Part shown: positions 49,450-58,014 of the stretch, piece by piece
Numbering within the stretch: the stretch's first letter is position 1
How the letters are laid out: every line of letters begins with the position of its first letter
NCBI GenBank assembly: GCA_021771915.1
Contig: JAETNY010000008.1
Span: 46,417 to 110,416, forward strand
Length of the DNA stretch: 64,000 nt
Direction: 5' to 3'
Origin: Bacillota bacterium
GTDB lineage: Bacteria; Bacillota; Dehalobacteriia; UBA4068; UBA4997
Program-made: the position numbers and the translations under genes
The notes under the pieces: generated by a model
Told to the model about the DNA's origin: nothing
Databases searched by the model: none
What the model saw: only the letters and a program-made list of their open reading frames with translations

Positions 49450-51354
49450 TCAATCCAAACTAATCAGCTGATAGCTGCGGCTGCCCAGGCCGATTTCCTC
49501 ACCGTGTGCCAGCGTGTTGAAAGCGCTTAAACTTTCCATACGGTTAATCAAAGCCGTATTGTTATCCTTAGATGCATAAACCAAATCCACGCAGGCCTGG
49601 TCCAGAGCCACCGGGTCGGTGGAGGCCAGAATACCAATATCGTGCATATCCGGCTCCGCTGGGTTGCCGTTGCAGTCGCAGTCTATGGACAGGCGGTTCA
49701 TTACGCTGATATAAAGGATATTGCCGTCCAACGCGTCCACCACCGACTTGCCGGCCTCCGCCATGCTGGCCGTAAAAGCGTTCTGCTCGCCACCCCAGGG
49801 GCTGGTACGGCTGGTGCCGCCGGAATGAATCCAGCATTTGCCCTCGGAACTGCCCAGGCCGATAGAAATATTCTTAATTGCCCCACCAAAGCCGGCCATG
49901 GCATGACCCTTAAAATGGGACAGCACCAGATAACCGTCATATTCCGGGAAATGCGCACCCACAAAATTCTCTTTCAATTGGGTGGAAACGCCCACCGCCA
50001 CCTGCACCGGCAGACTGATGGAGCCGTTTTCGTCCAAAATTTGGAAGTCCGCAATGGCGGTGAAGCCGTGGTCCTTTGCCACCTGATAATGCAGCGCATT
50101 GCTGGCACGGGAGCCGCCATAGGCAGTGTTGCACTCCACAATGGTGCCGTCCACCAACTGCACCAAATCTTTTATCAAATCCGGGGAAAGGTAGTTGCTG
50201 GCCGGGGGTTCGCCAGTGGAAAGCTTAACGGCAATTTTATTGCCGTTAAGCTCCTTGTCCAAAGCCTGATACGCTGCCAGCATAGCCTCTGGGGTAATAT
50301 CCTTGGTGTAATAAACCTTGGCATCAGCTGCGGCGTTTTGGTGCTCCAGCGCCGTCAGGGCAATCTGCTCGCCGCTGTTGGTGGTGATGTTATCACTGGC
50401 GGTATTTGTTGATGCCGGTGCCGGATTGTTGAGCGTCAGAGTAATACTCACATTGCCATCACCCAAAATATCTCGCATTTCTGCCTGCGTAACGCCTTGA
50501 ATTTTGCCGAGTCTGGTATAGCTCCAGGAATTACTGCCATAGAACATAACTAACTGGTTTCCCTGATAAAGAATTAAATCCCCAGCCTCGGTGGTTATCT
50601 GTTCGTCATTGGTGGGCAACTCGTTGCCGATAGCGCCCACCTTTTCAAAGCTGCCGTAATCATGCAGCGCCAGGCTCAAATCCCCTTGCTGCAAAAGCTT
50701 GCCCAAAGCCGTCGCCGAAGAATTATCCGCCAGCGCAGCTGTCCAAACAGCCTGTTTGGCGCCCCTCACCTGAATATACATTGTTTCCACCTGCTTGTTA
50801 TCAGTATTATTAGCGTCAATGTGGGCAGCGTTTTGCAAAGTAGCCGCCACCTGCGCTCTGTTTGCCTCGGCTGTACCGCCGCTAAAGCCTGGAATATTAT
50901 CAGTTACCGATTGCCCGGCATAACGGCTCATAATAAGCGCCATTTGTTCTTGGGTAACATTATCATTGGGGCCAAAAAGTCCGCCGCCATAACCGTTTAC
51001 CACGCCCTGCTGCGTGGCCCAGATAACCGCCTGACTGTACCACTGGCCGGCTGGCACGTCGGTAAATTCCGGGTTGCCGCTAACCGTCGGCTCCCCGGCC
51101 AGCCGATAAACCACCGTCGCCAGCATGGTTCTGGTCAGGCTTTCTTCCGGCGCAAATTCCGTTGCGGTGTTTCCATTCATTAAACCATGCTCCTGCACAT
51201 AGGCCACCGCCCCGGCATACCAGGCGTCTGCCGGCACATCGGCAAAGCCGCCTCCGGCCGCCGCTGCCCGGGACGTATTATCGTCGCTTAAAAAGGCAAA
51301 TCCCAGCGCCAGACAGACGCATAAAACTAAAACACTTGTCAGTAGCTTTTTCAT
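49450..51354 (-). CDS. Surface protein: SLH repeats - cyclophilin-like domain - DUF362
   Basis: AGGAGGT 8 bases upstream supports start 51354. The 634-residue protein has a signal peptide (1-33), SLH repeats (about 36-175: GFADVPADAWYAGAVAYVQE, FTDVPAGQWYSQAVIWATQQ), a cyclophilin-like domain (about 188-302: VGAIGNELPTNDEQIT, GNQLVMFYGSNSWSYTRLGK) and a DUF362 domain (about 345-630: VECNTAYGGSRASNALHY, HFKGHAMAGFGGAIKNISIG, SIDCDCNGNPAEP). DUF362 proteins are redox-related with unclear reaction. Its SLH part resembles that of the flavodoxin-AKR fusion at 24435. It sits between the acetyltransferase and ECF genes on one strand. Confidence 0.88.
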   Translation of the reverse strand: MKKLLTSVLVLCVCLALGFAFLSDDNTSRAAAAGGGFADVPADAWYAGAVAYVQEHGLMNGNTATEFAPEESLTRTMLATVVYRLAGEPTVSGNPEFTDVPAGQWYSQAVIWATQQGVVNGYGGGLFGPNDNVTQEQMALIMSRYAGQSVTDNIPGFSGGTAEANRAQVAATLQNAAHIDANNTDNKQVETMYIQVRGAKQAVWTAALADNSSATALGKLLQQGDLSLALHDYGSFEKVGAIGNELPTNDEQITTEAGDLILYQGNQLVMFYGSNSWSYTRLGKIQGVTQAEMRDILGDGNVSITLTLNNPAPASTNTASDNITTNSGEQIALTALEHQNAAADAKVYYTKDITPEAMLAAYQALDKELNGNKIAVKLSTGEPPASNYLSPDLIKDLVQLVDGTIVECNTAYGGSRASNALHYQVAKDHGFTAIADFQILDENGSISLPVQVAVGVSTQLKENFVGAHFPEYDGYLVLSHFKGHAMAGFGGAIKNISIGLGSSEGKCWIHSGGTSRTSPWGGEQNAFTASMAEAGKSVVDALDGNILYISVMNRLSIDCDCNGNPAEPDMHDIGILASTDPVALDQACVDLVYASKDNNTALINRMESLSAFNTLAHGEEIGLGSRSYQLISLD

Positions 51355-51377
51355 TGTTACAACCTCCTGTTCTTTTA

Positions 51378-51920
51378 TTAAGTAAATCTGCCTGCGTCCA
51401 GCATCTTCTTTACTCTGGCCGGGCTGCCTGCCACCACCGCATAATCTGGCACGTCATGCGTAACCACTGCGGCTGCGCCCACAATAGCATATCTGCCAAC
51501 CGTTACGCCGGGCAAAATTGTGGCTCCGGCGCCAATCCAGGCTCCCTGTTTAATAAGCACCGGCTTGCATAGCAAAATCTGCCGGTCATAAGAGTCATGA
51601 TTATTGGAAATCAGCGAAACATTAGCCGCAATCTGCACGTCGTCCTCAATCGTAATGCCGCCTTGCGCCATCATCAGGCAGTTGCTGTTAATAAATACGT
51701 TATTCCCGATGACCACCTTGTCCGCACAGGCTGCTTGCAGGGGCGCGGCAATCACGCTGCCGTTGCCCAGCCTGCCGGCCAGGAGCTCCTGCAAAATGGC
51801 AGTGTTTTCCTCGCTTCCGGGCAGGGTTTGATTAAACCTGAAAATCAGTTCCCTCTGCCTTTGTCCGGCTGCCCAATCCGCCGGGGTAAGCAGTCTTATA
51901 TCAACTTTTTCTTCCTGCAT
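51378..51920 (-). CDS. Hexapeptide-repeat sugar O-acetyltransferase
   Basis: AGGAGGT precedes ATG 51920 by 6 bases. The 180-residue left-handed beta-helix protein ([63 protein letters not shown]) matches maltose/galactoside O-acetyltransferases, with the catalytic His in NNHDS. It shows what the truncated C-terminal half in the chimera at 26386-26817 once looked like. Substrate unknown; it sits 23 bp upstream of the DUF362 gene. Confidence 0.88.
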   Translation of the reverse strand: MQEEKVDIRLLTPADWAAGQRQRELIFRFNQTLPGSEENTAILQELLAGRLGNGSVIAAPLQAACADKVVIGNNVFINSNCLMMAQGGITIEDDVQIAANVSLISNNHDSYDRQILLCKPVLIKQGAWIGAGATILPGVTVGRYAIVGAAAVVTHDVPDYAVVAGSPARVKKMLDAGRFT

Positions 51921-51971
51921 TTAAGCACCTCCTAAAAAAATATAATCAGAGCAATTTGTTTTTGGCTGATA

Positions 51972-52826
51972 TTATTCCAACGCCGTGGCCACGTCTTTCA
52001 GATACCTGCGGATTGGCAGATGCTGTGGGCAATGGTTTTCACATTGACCGCATTTTATGCAATCGGAAGCTTTGCCGTGGCTTTGCGTCAGATTGCCGTA
52101 ATATGTCTGGGCAACCAAACCCTGCTCCGGGCCAAACTGCTGCAAATTGTTATAAACCGCAAAATAATCAGGTATGGCAATTTTTTTAGGACAATCGTCC
52201 ACGCAATAGCGGCAGGCTGTGCAGGGAATAGCGATAGCCCCTCTGATAATGCTAACCGCCTTTTCTATCAGCTGCCGTTCCTCGTCATTCAAGGGCTGAA
52301 AATCTTGCATAAAGCTAAGATTATCGTTTATTTGTTCCTGATTGCTCATGCCGGAAAGCACCATCAGCACATTATCCGGGCTGGCGGCAAAGCGAATACC
52401 CCATGAGGCCACTGAGCGCTCCGGCGCATAATCCTGATAAAGCTTTTGAGCTTCTGCCGGAACTCGCGCCAAACTGCCGCCTTTCAGCGGTTCCATAACG
52501 ATAACCGGCTTGTGGTGTCTGGCGGCTACCTCATAACATTTGCCGGCTTCAATCGTTGTGTCGTTCCAATCCAAATAATTAAGCTGCAGCTGCACATATT
52601 CCATTTCCGGGTGCTTGCTTAAAATCTCGTCCAAAAGCGCCGCTTTGTCATGAAAAGAGAAACCGATATGCTTAACCTTGCCGGCGGCTTTCAGCTGCTG
52701 CACAAATTCAAAGGCTCTCCATTGCTCCGCCTGGCGATAAGACGGTTCTCCCAGACCGTGCAGCCAGTAATAGTCAATGTAATCAAGCCCCAGCCGCTCC
52801 AGCTGACCGGCGAAATTGTAACAAAA
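51972..52826 (-). pseudogene. Fe-S aldo/keto reductase lacking its N-terminus
   Basis: The frame from 52826 reads NFAGQLERLGLDYIDYYWLH (with the catalytic His), then HIGFSFHD, MEPLKGGSLARVP and the two clusters CTACRYCVDDCP and CIKCGQCENHCP. About 85 N-terminal residues, with the Asp, Tyr and Lys of the catalytic tetrad, are missing; a stop (TGA) precedes the break. The 5' cut lies directly at the promoter region of the divergent LysR gene at 52896. The nearest start (52703) would give a non-catalytic protein. Confidence 0.8.
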
Positions 52827-52895
52827 GTTTACTTGTCAGGGAAGTTTCAATATGTTATTATAGTATTAAGTTTAACCTTAACACCGGAGGTCGAT

Positions 52896-53795
52896 ATGTA
52901 TAATCACCAGTTAGACGCATTTATTAAAGTTGCCGATTTGGGCAGTTTTGGCAAAGCCGCCGAGTCCATGTATATATCCTCGCCGGCAATCATTCAGCAG
53001 ATTAACCTGCTGGAAAGGCATTGCGGCTTTAAGCTGTTTAACCGTTCTAATCGGGGAGTTAAGCTAACGCCGGCCGGTCAATCGCTCTATGAGGACGCCA
53101 AAACCCTGATTAGACTCTCTGATGACGCTTTAAGCAGGGCCCGGCTTATGGCCGAGGCATTCGAAACCACAGTGCGCATAGGCACCTCGCTTTTATATAA
53201 ATGCCGGCTGTTACCCACACTTTGGGCTAAAATAAGTGAGCAACACCCCGATTTGAAAATCGAGATATTGCCCATGGCTGAATATATAAGTCGGGGTGAT
53301 AGTCTGGCTATGTTGGGCGTGAAATATGACTTGTGGGAGGGTATTTACGGCTCCGACGCTTGGCGAGGCAGGTGCCAGTTTCTGGAACTGTGCCGCACGC
53401 CTGTTTGTTGCGCAGTTTCACCCACGCATCATCTGGCTAAAGCAACAAAGCTCAGTATGCGAGATTTGAACGGCGAGCATTTGGTTATGCCTATTACCGG
53501 CGTATCCCTGGAGCTGGACGCTTTTCGCAACAATCTGCTGCAAAATTATCCCACTATAAAAATTATTGATTCTTCTTATTATGGAGTGGACACTTTTACA
53601 ATGTGTGAGGTAAATCCTTATATCCTGATAACACAGCCTGTCTATTCGGATATTCATACCAATTTAATTACCATACCGCTGGAAACCGAATACACTATGC
53701 CTTACGGCTGGATTTACGCTAACGCGCCCAGTCATGCCGTCAAAAAATTTATTGAAGCCGCCAGGCATTTGCAAATGCCGATAGCGCTAATCTAA
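52896..53795 (+). CDS. LysR-family regulator
   Basis: ATG 52896 has CCGGAGG 5 bases upstream; earlier in-frame starts lie in the truncated AKR gene on the other strand. The 299-residue protein has the N-terminal HTH (AFIKVADLGSFGKAAESMYI, then SPAIIQQINLLERHCGFKLF) and an effector-binding domain. It belongs to a different subfamily than the LysR at 54103. It is divergent from the truncated AKR, acetyltransferase and DUF362 operon, which it most likely controls. Confidence 0.88.
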   Translation: MYNHQLDAFIKVADLGSFGKAAESMYISSPAIIQQINLLERHCGFKLFNRSNRGVKLTPAGQSLYEDAKTLIRLSDDALSRARLMAEAFETTVRIGTSLLYKCRLLPTLWAKISEQHPDLKIEILPMAEYISRGDSLAMLGVKYDLWEGIYGSDAWRGRCQFLELCRTPVCCAVSPTHHLAKATKLSMRDLNGEHLVMPITGVSLELDAFRNNLLQNYPTIKIIDSSYYGVDTFTMCEVNPYILITQPVYSDIHTNLITIPLETEYTMPYGWIYANAPSHAVKKFIEAARHLQMPIALI

Positions 53796-53824
53796 TCCGG
53801 TTCAGCATAGGGTAAATTACCCAG

Positions 53825-53938
53825 TTAATCCACACTGTTCCAATTCTCGCCAAAAAGGACGTCATCGTTGAAGTGGGCGAAATCCGGCGCAAAATCACCG
53901 AGTTGGTTTCGGCCTGCTGTCTGGGTAATCTTTTCCAT
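53825..53938 (-). pseudogene. Carboxymuconolactone-decarboxylase-like N-terminal remnant
   Basis: ATG 53938 follows GGAGG. The 37 residues (MEKITQTAGRNQLGDFAPDF, HFNDDVLFGENW) are the conserved start of carboxymuconolactone decarboxylase family proteins often found in reductase operons under LysR control. The rest is deleted; TAA at 53825. It is divergent from the LysR at 54103. Confidence 0.65.
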
Positions 53939-54102
53939 TTTAATCTTCCTCCATTAAATTTTTTTTGTTGATTTTTCTTTAATTTTTTAAATTATATATC
54001 AACAGTCTTGATTTGTCCAATACTTATATTAAATAGTCAGGTATGCTTGACGGTTATGGTTTGACAATGTTACAATATAAGCAAAAAACCTAGGAGGATA
54101 AT

Positions 54103-54993
54103 ATGGAACTGCGGGTTTTAAGATATTTTCTGGCAGTCGCCAGGGAGCAATCCATTTCCGGGGCGGCAGAAATGCTGCACATATCTCAGCCTACCTTGTC
54201 CCGGCAGCTGATGGATATGGAACATGCCTTGGGCAAGCAGCTGTTTATTCGAGGCAATCGGCACATCACACTGACTGAGGAGGGTATGTTCCTGCGCAAA
54301 AGGGCGGAGGAAATAGTTGATTTGGTGGATAAAACGGAAACGGAAATTCGCTCGTCTGATGAATTTATCAGCGGCGATATTTATATTGGAGCAGCGGAAA
54401 CCGATAATATGCGCCTGCTGCTGCGAGTAGCGCATAAATTACAACAGGATTATCCGGACATTCATTATCACTTTTTCAGCGGCAATGCGCAGGACGTGAC
54501 GGAAAAGTTGGACCAAGGCCTGTTGGATTTTGGCCTGCTGATTGACTACAACAATTTAAGCAAGTATGAAAGCCTGCTGCTGCCGTCTGCGGATAGCTGG
54601 TGCGTGCTTATGCGCAATGACAGTCCACTGGCCGCCAAGGAACAAATTATGCCGGCGGATTTGTGGGATAAACCGCTTATTTGCTCGCAGCAGATTTTTT
54701 GGGAAAAACAGGATTTGAAAGATTGGATTAAAAAAGATATAGAAGAACTGAACATTGTCGCCACCTATAACCTGATTTACAACGCCAAATTGATGGCCGA
54801 GGAGGGCTTTGGCTATGTGTTGTGCCTGGAAAAGCTGGTGCAAATCTCGGAAGACGGGCTGATATGTCAGCGGCCATTATATAAAGGTGAGCCTTCTCGC
54901 CTGGATATTGTTTGGAAGAAGTATCAGGTGTTCTCCAAAGCAGCTGGGCTGTTTTTGCAGCGCTTAAAAGAGGAATTTGCCGCTGCATTGTAA
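54103..54993 (+). CDS. LysR-family regulator
   Basis: AGGAGG precedes ATG 54103 by 6 bases. The 296-residue protein begins MELRVLRYFLAVAREQSISG, then HISQPTLSRQLMDMEHALGK, and has an effector domain (YHFFSGNAQDVTEKLDQGLL). It is clearly paralogous to the LysR at 27821-26934. Divergent genes were the carboxymuconolactone-type remnant on one side and a deleted AKR on the other, so its regulon here has been largely lost. Confidence 0.9.
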   Translation: MELRVLRYFLAVAREQSISGAAEMLHISQPTLSRQLMDMEHALGKQLFIRGNRHITLTEEGMFLRKRAEEIVDLVDKTETEIRSSDEFISGDIYIGAAETDNMRLLLRVAHKLQQDYPDIHYHFFSGNAQDVTEKLDQGLLDFGLLIDYNNLSKYESLLLPSADSWCVLMRNDSPLAAKEQIMPADLWDKPLICSQQIFWEKQDLKDWIKKDIEELNIVATYNLIYNAKLMAEEGFGYVLCLEKLVQISEDGLICQRPLYKGEPSRLDIVWKKYQVFSKAAGLFLQRLKEEFAAAL

Positions 54994-55114
54994 GCATGAT
55001 ATGCTTTTAAACTATAATATGTCATTCAATATAAGTATTTGCTATTGAATGATTAGTATAATATAATAGTAACATACAGTAATATTTCGATTTACAGGTT
55101 TAAGGAAAAAAATT

Positions 55115-55462
55115 ATGCAGTATATCAATCGGGGCGGCACCAGCGAGCGGTATCTGGGGCGAGCTTTAAGGGATTTTGCCAGGCGAAATGAGGTTATCGT
55201 GACGACAAAGTTCCTGTTGCGGACGCCAGAGGAGATTGCGGTGGGGGTTCGGCCAGCAGGCGTTTGCAGGAGGACAGTTACGCTGGCCTGGCTGCTGACC
55301 AAGGTAACGGCGCCAGTGGTTGGCGCAGCCAAAATCGAGCATATTGAGGCTGCCGCCAGGGCGGTTGATTTGCGGCTTGCTGATGAGGAAAGCAGATATC
55401 CGGAGGCTCCTTACCTGCCTTATTCCCTGGCCGGGGTTATGGTGCAAAACAAACCGAAGTGA
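55115..55462 (+). pseudogene. Aldo/keto reductase with large internal deletion
   Basis: Residues 1-33 (RGGTSERYLGRALRDFARRN, VIVTTKF) come from the N-terminal third of an AKR, including the catalytic Lys region; from about residue 52 the sequence is the C-terminal end (VTLAWLLTKVTAPVVGAAKI, EAAARAVDLRLADEE). About 200 residues between are missing. The frame is still open. Weak AAGGA ribosome site. Confidence 0.7.
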
Positions 55463-55584
55463 TACTCCTTTATGACCATACGATACCATTCTTTTAGACG
55501 CCTGGGAAAAGATAAACGCCTGGCTAAAATCGTTCCTATCCAGAACGAACCGACTAAACAAGCTTATAAGGAGAGTGGACAGCT

Positions 55585-55799
55585 ATGAAAAAAACAGTTT
55601 TTTTAATATTGGCTATTATCATGCTGCTTACACTGGCCAAATGCTCCGGAAATGGCTCAAATAATATTATGCAATCGAACAGCCAGAGCGGCAACAAGGT
55701 GTAAGCTGGCTGGCCGGACAACGGTTCTCCGGCAATGCAGCCCAAACGTAAATAGACAACTGGTTAAACAGTCTGAATATTACGGCTGCCAGCAAATAG
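55585..55799 (+). pseudogene. Lipoprotein-flavodoxin gene with internal deletion
   Basis: A signal peptide with lipobox LAKC (MKKTVFLILAIIMLLTLAKC) is encoded from 55585 behind AAGGAG. The frame stops at 55704. In the next frame, WLAGQRFSGNAAQT, TAA, IDNWLNSLNI matches the end of the flavodoxin domain of the SLH fusion at 24435 (WLAGQRFAGGTTRNAIENWI). Nearly the whole flavodoxin domain has been deleted. Confidence 0.7.
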
Positions 55800-55892
55800 T
55801 ATATATAAACTGCAATTTTAAGGCCGGTGTTTTGGCTATCCTGAACGCCGGTCTCAAATAACTAAAAATTTGTACGGAAAAGGAAGTAAAAA

Positions 55893-56725
55893 ATGCAGTT
55901 GATTATCAACGAATTACATGATGAAGAAAGAGCCCTTTATGGTTTGCGGCAAGCCAGTCTTGAACATTGCACCTTTGCCGGACCGGCAGACGGCGAGTCG
56001 GCATTGAAAGAAACTGCTGATTTAGAAATAGACAACTGCAATTTTGAGCTGCGTTATCCTCTTTGGCACACCAAACAAACTGTCATTGTCAACTCTCGAA
56101 TGAGCGAAACCTGCCGGGCGGCGCTTTGGTATGACCAGGGAATTGACATACTTAATTGCCAATTAAACGGCATTAAGGCTATGCGAGAATGTACTGATAT
56201 GCGAATTGTAAGCTGCAATATCAACTCCAGCGAATTTGGTTGGTTTTGCCAAAATATTGAATTGAAAGACTGTCAGCTGCAATCGGAATATCCATTTTTA
56301 CAATCTGCGGAAATAGCTATCCAGGGCTTGCATATGACGGCTAAATATTCCTTTCAATATGTGCATAATGTAACAATCCATAATTCTGTGCTGGATACCA
56401 AAGATGCTTTTTGGCACAGCAAAATGTTACAGTTTTTGACAGCGTTATAAAAGGTGAATATTTGGGCTGGTACTCAGAAAATCTGCGCCTGGTGCGCTGT
56501 AAAATTATCGGTACGCAACCACTGTGTTATGCTCAAGGCCTGGTTCTGGAAAACTGTACCATGCAGGATACGGATTTATGTTTTGAAAAGTCTTCGGTGC
56601 AGGCTGTAATTACCACGCCCGTGTTAAGCATAAAAAATCCGCTTAACGGTTGCATTTCAGTCCCGGCAGTTGAGCAGGTAATTTTTGATGATTCCGAAGC
56701 TAAATGCCAGATTATTATTGCTTAA
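55893..56725 (+). pseudogene. DUF3737 beta-helix protein with one-base frameshift
   Basis: The 5' frame (185 residues to 56450; LEHCTFAGPADGESALKETA, WHTKQTVIVNSRMSETCRAA) and the next frame (NVTVFDSVIKGEYLGWYSEN to IIIA) together make a normal ~277-residue DUF3737 protein, a right-handed beta-helix family of unknown role. They join if the A4 run in CAGCAAAATGTT (about 56420-56425) is read as A5. AGGAAG precedes the ATG. Either a recent frameshift or a homopolymer error. Confidence 0.75.
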
Positions 56726-56805
56726 ATTTATGGACTTGTTTCTTGAAGAAGTGCGAAAGTCATAAAACGAAAAGACAGCCTAAAAATAAAATAATGTTAT
56801 AAACG

Positions 56806-56840
56806 AAAACTGGGAATCTTAAAAGATTCTCAGTTTTTTA
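56806..56840 (+). terminator. Intrinsic terminator after DUF3737
   Basis: Arms AAAACTGGGAATCTT and AAGATTCTCAGTTTT with one mismatch, followed by TTATTTTT. Confidence 0.75.
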
Positions 56841-56970
56841 TTTTTATAGTTATTCACTTACTAGGTATTTGAGAGTGATTTATAGAGAGATATAAGCATT
56901 TTGGGAAAAACACTTATCTATTCTTTTACAATCTTTGACAATTTAATGATTGTTTTGAACTATGAATAAT

Positions 56971-57114
56971 TTATTTATCAGCTTTCATGCCGCTAATGAC
57001 AAAGCACAAGCCAACAATTCCTATCAATAGTGCGAGATAAAAGAAAAACGCATCTGGCACTGCTAATATATTTCCAAACAACAGGGGTGCAAACCCAAGT
57101 GTTTTTCTGTTCAT
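56971..57114 (-). CDS. Small single-pass or hairpin membrane protein
   Basis: ATG 57114 follows GGAAGGT by 7 bases. The 47 residues contain two hydrophobic stretches (LLFGNILAVPDAFFFY, ALLIGIVGLCFVISG). It lies 26 bp after the DUF4177-like gene on the same strand, so they form a small operon. No family recognised. Confidence 0.55.
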   Translation of the reverse strand: MNRKTLGFAPLLFGNILAVPDAFFFYLALLIGIVGLCFVISGMKADK

Positions 57115-57140
57115 TTGCGATACCTTCCACAAATTAGAAT

Positions 57141-57317
57141 TTATTCAATTTCCTTTTTTAGAAAAAAGAAACCATCCATGCGCTGAACAAGTTCCCAACC
57201 ATCAGCTCCCAATTCATTTAATTGTGTTTCAAACTCCTGCGCAACCTTTTCATATTGCTTTGTACTTACAGCTAAAGCAGTTGCGATTGTTAGTACTTTA
57301 TACTCATATTTTTTCAC
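57141..57317 (-). CDS. DUF4177-like small protein
   Basis: GTG 57317 has GGAGGT 8 bases upstream. The 58-residue protein (MKKYEYKVLTIATALAVSTK ... LNELGADGWELVQRMDGFFF) matches the DUF4177 pattern: YEYKV start and a late LGxxGWELV motif. Function unknown. It is first in a two-gene unit divergent from the BlaI operon. Confidence 0.7.
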   Translation of the reverse strand: MKKYEYKVLTIATALAVSTKQYEKVAQEFETQLNELGADGWELVQRMDGFFFLKKEIE

Positions 57318-57582
57318 TTGAAGATACCTCCATGCAAATACCGATTTGCCAGTTTGTACTGGTGGAAATTATATCATACCCAATTACGAAAAACAAGCCC
57401 CCTGTTCTACACCCCTTGACTGTCTGGATTTTTGCCGTTAGAATGAAGCAGACGAAAGCGTCTGCACTACTTTGGCGGCTTTCGTTAGGTTTTGCGGTGG
57501 CTCTGCGCCCCACGCCTCCCCCGACAACTCCCAAAGAACAATATCTTTTTATAAATTTCGTTTATGGTATTGCATTATCACC

Positions 57583-57621
57583 TACAATGTGTTAATATAA
57601 ATATATACCTACAAAATGTTA
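57583..57621 (+). promoter_or_regulatory. Tandem BlaI-type operators
   Basis: TACAATGTGTTA (57583-57594) and TACAAAATGTTA (57610-57621) lie 27 bp apart just before the BlaI gene; both fit the TACA-NNN-TGT dyad bound by BlaI/MecI repressors. Upstream, 57340-57560 is a GC-rich stretch with a long frame but no start or recognised product. Confidence 0.7.
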
Positions 57622-57639
57622 AGATAAAAGGAGGAAAAT

Positions 57640-58014
57640 ATGGCACAGCAAATTTCTGAATCCGAATTGGTACTAATGAAAATCATTTGGAAGAATGGAG
57701 GTGCAGCTTTATACTCCCTCATCATGGAGGAATTGGGAAAAGAAAAGAACGAATGGAAGAACAACACCGTACTCACGCTGCTTTCCCGATTAGGCGAAAA
57801 AAAGTTCTTGAAAGTGAAAAAAATTGGTAGACGGAATGAGTATGTGGCTACGGTGACAGAAGCAGAATACCAGACTATGCAGACCCATAGCTTTCTTGAT
57901 AAAGTATACGGTGGGAATGTGAAAAACTTAGTATCAACCTTGTTGCGGCAGGATATTCTTTCGGCAGACGAATTGAAAGAGATTGAAACATTTTGGAGAA
58001 AAGAAAATGAATGA
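57640..58014 (+). CDS. BlaI/MecI/CopY-family repressor
   Basis: AAAGGAGG precedes ATG 57640 by 5 bases. The 124-residue protein has the winged HTH (ISESELVLMKIIWKNGGAAL, then TVLTLLSRLGEKKFLKVKKI) and the C-terminal dimerisation helices. These repressors are cut by the partner M56 peptidase when a signal is sensed; here it probably autoregulates the pair at its two operators. Its stop overlaps the M56 gene's start (ATGAATGA). Confidence 0.92.
   Translation: MAQQISESELVLMKIIWKNGGAALYSLIMEELGKEKNEWKNNTVLTLLSRLGEKKFLKVKKIGRRNEYVATVTEAEYQTMQTHSFLDKVYGGNVKNLVSTLLRQDILSADELKEIETFWRKENE

Noticed and set aside
49642..50412. 256-codon plus-strand frame inside the DUF362 gene
   Set aside because: Opposite an intact gene with SLH, cyclophilin-like and DUF362 motifs; composition is typical of antisense.
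57340..57595. Plus-strand frame encoding a Pro-rich short protein before the BlaI gene
   Set aside because: No start with ribosome site, overlaps the DUF4177-like gene's upstream region and the BlaI operators.
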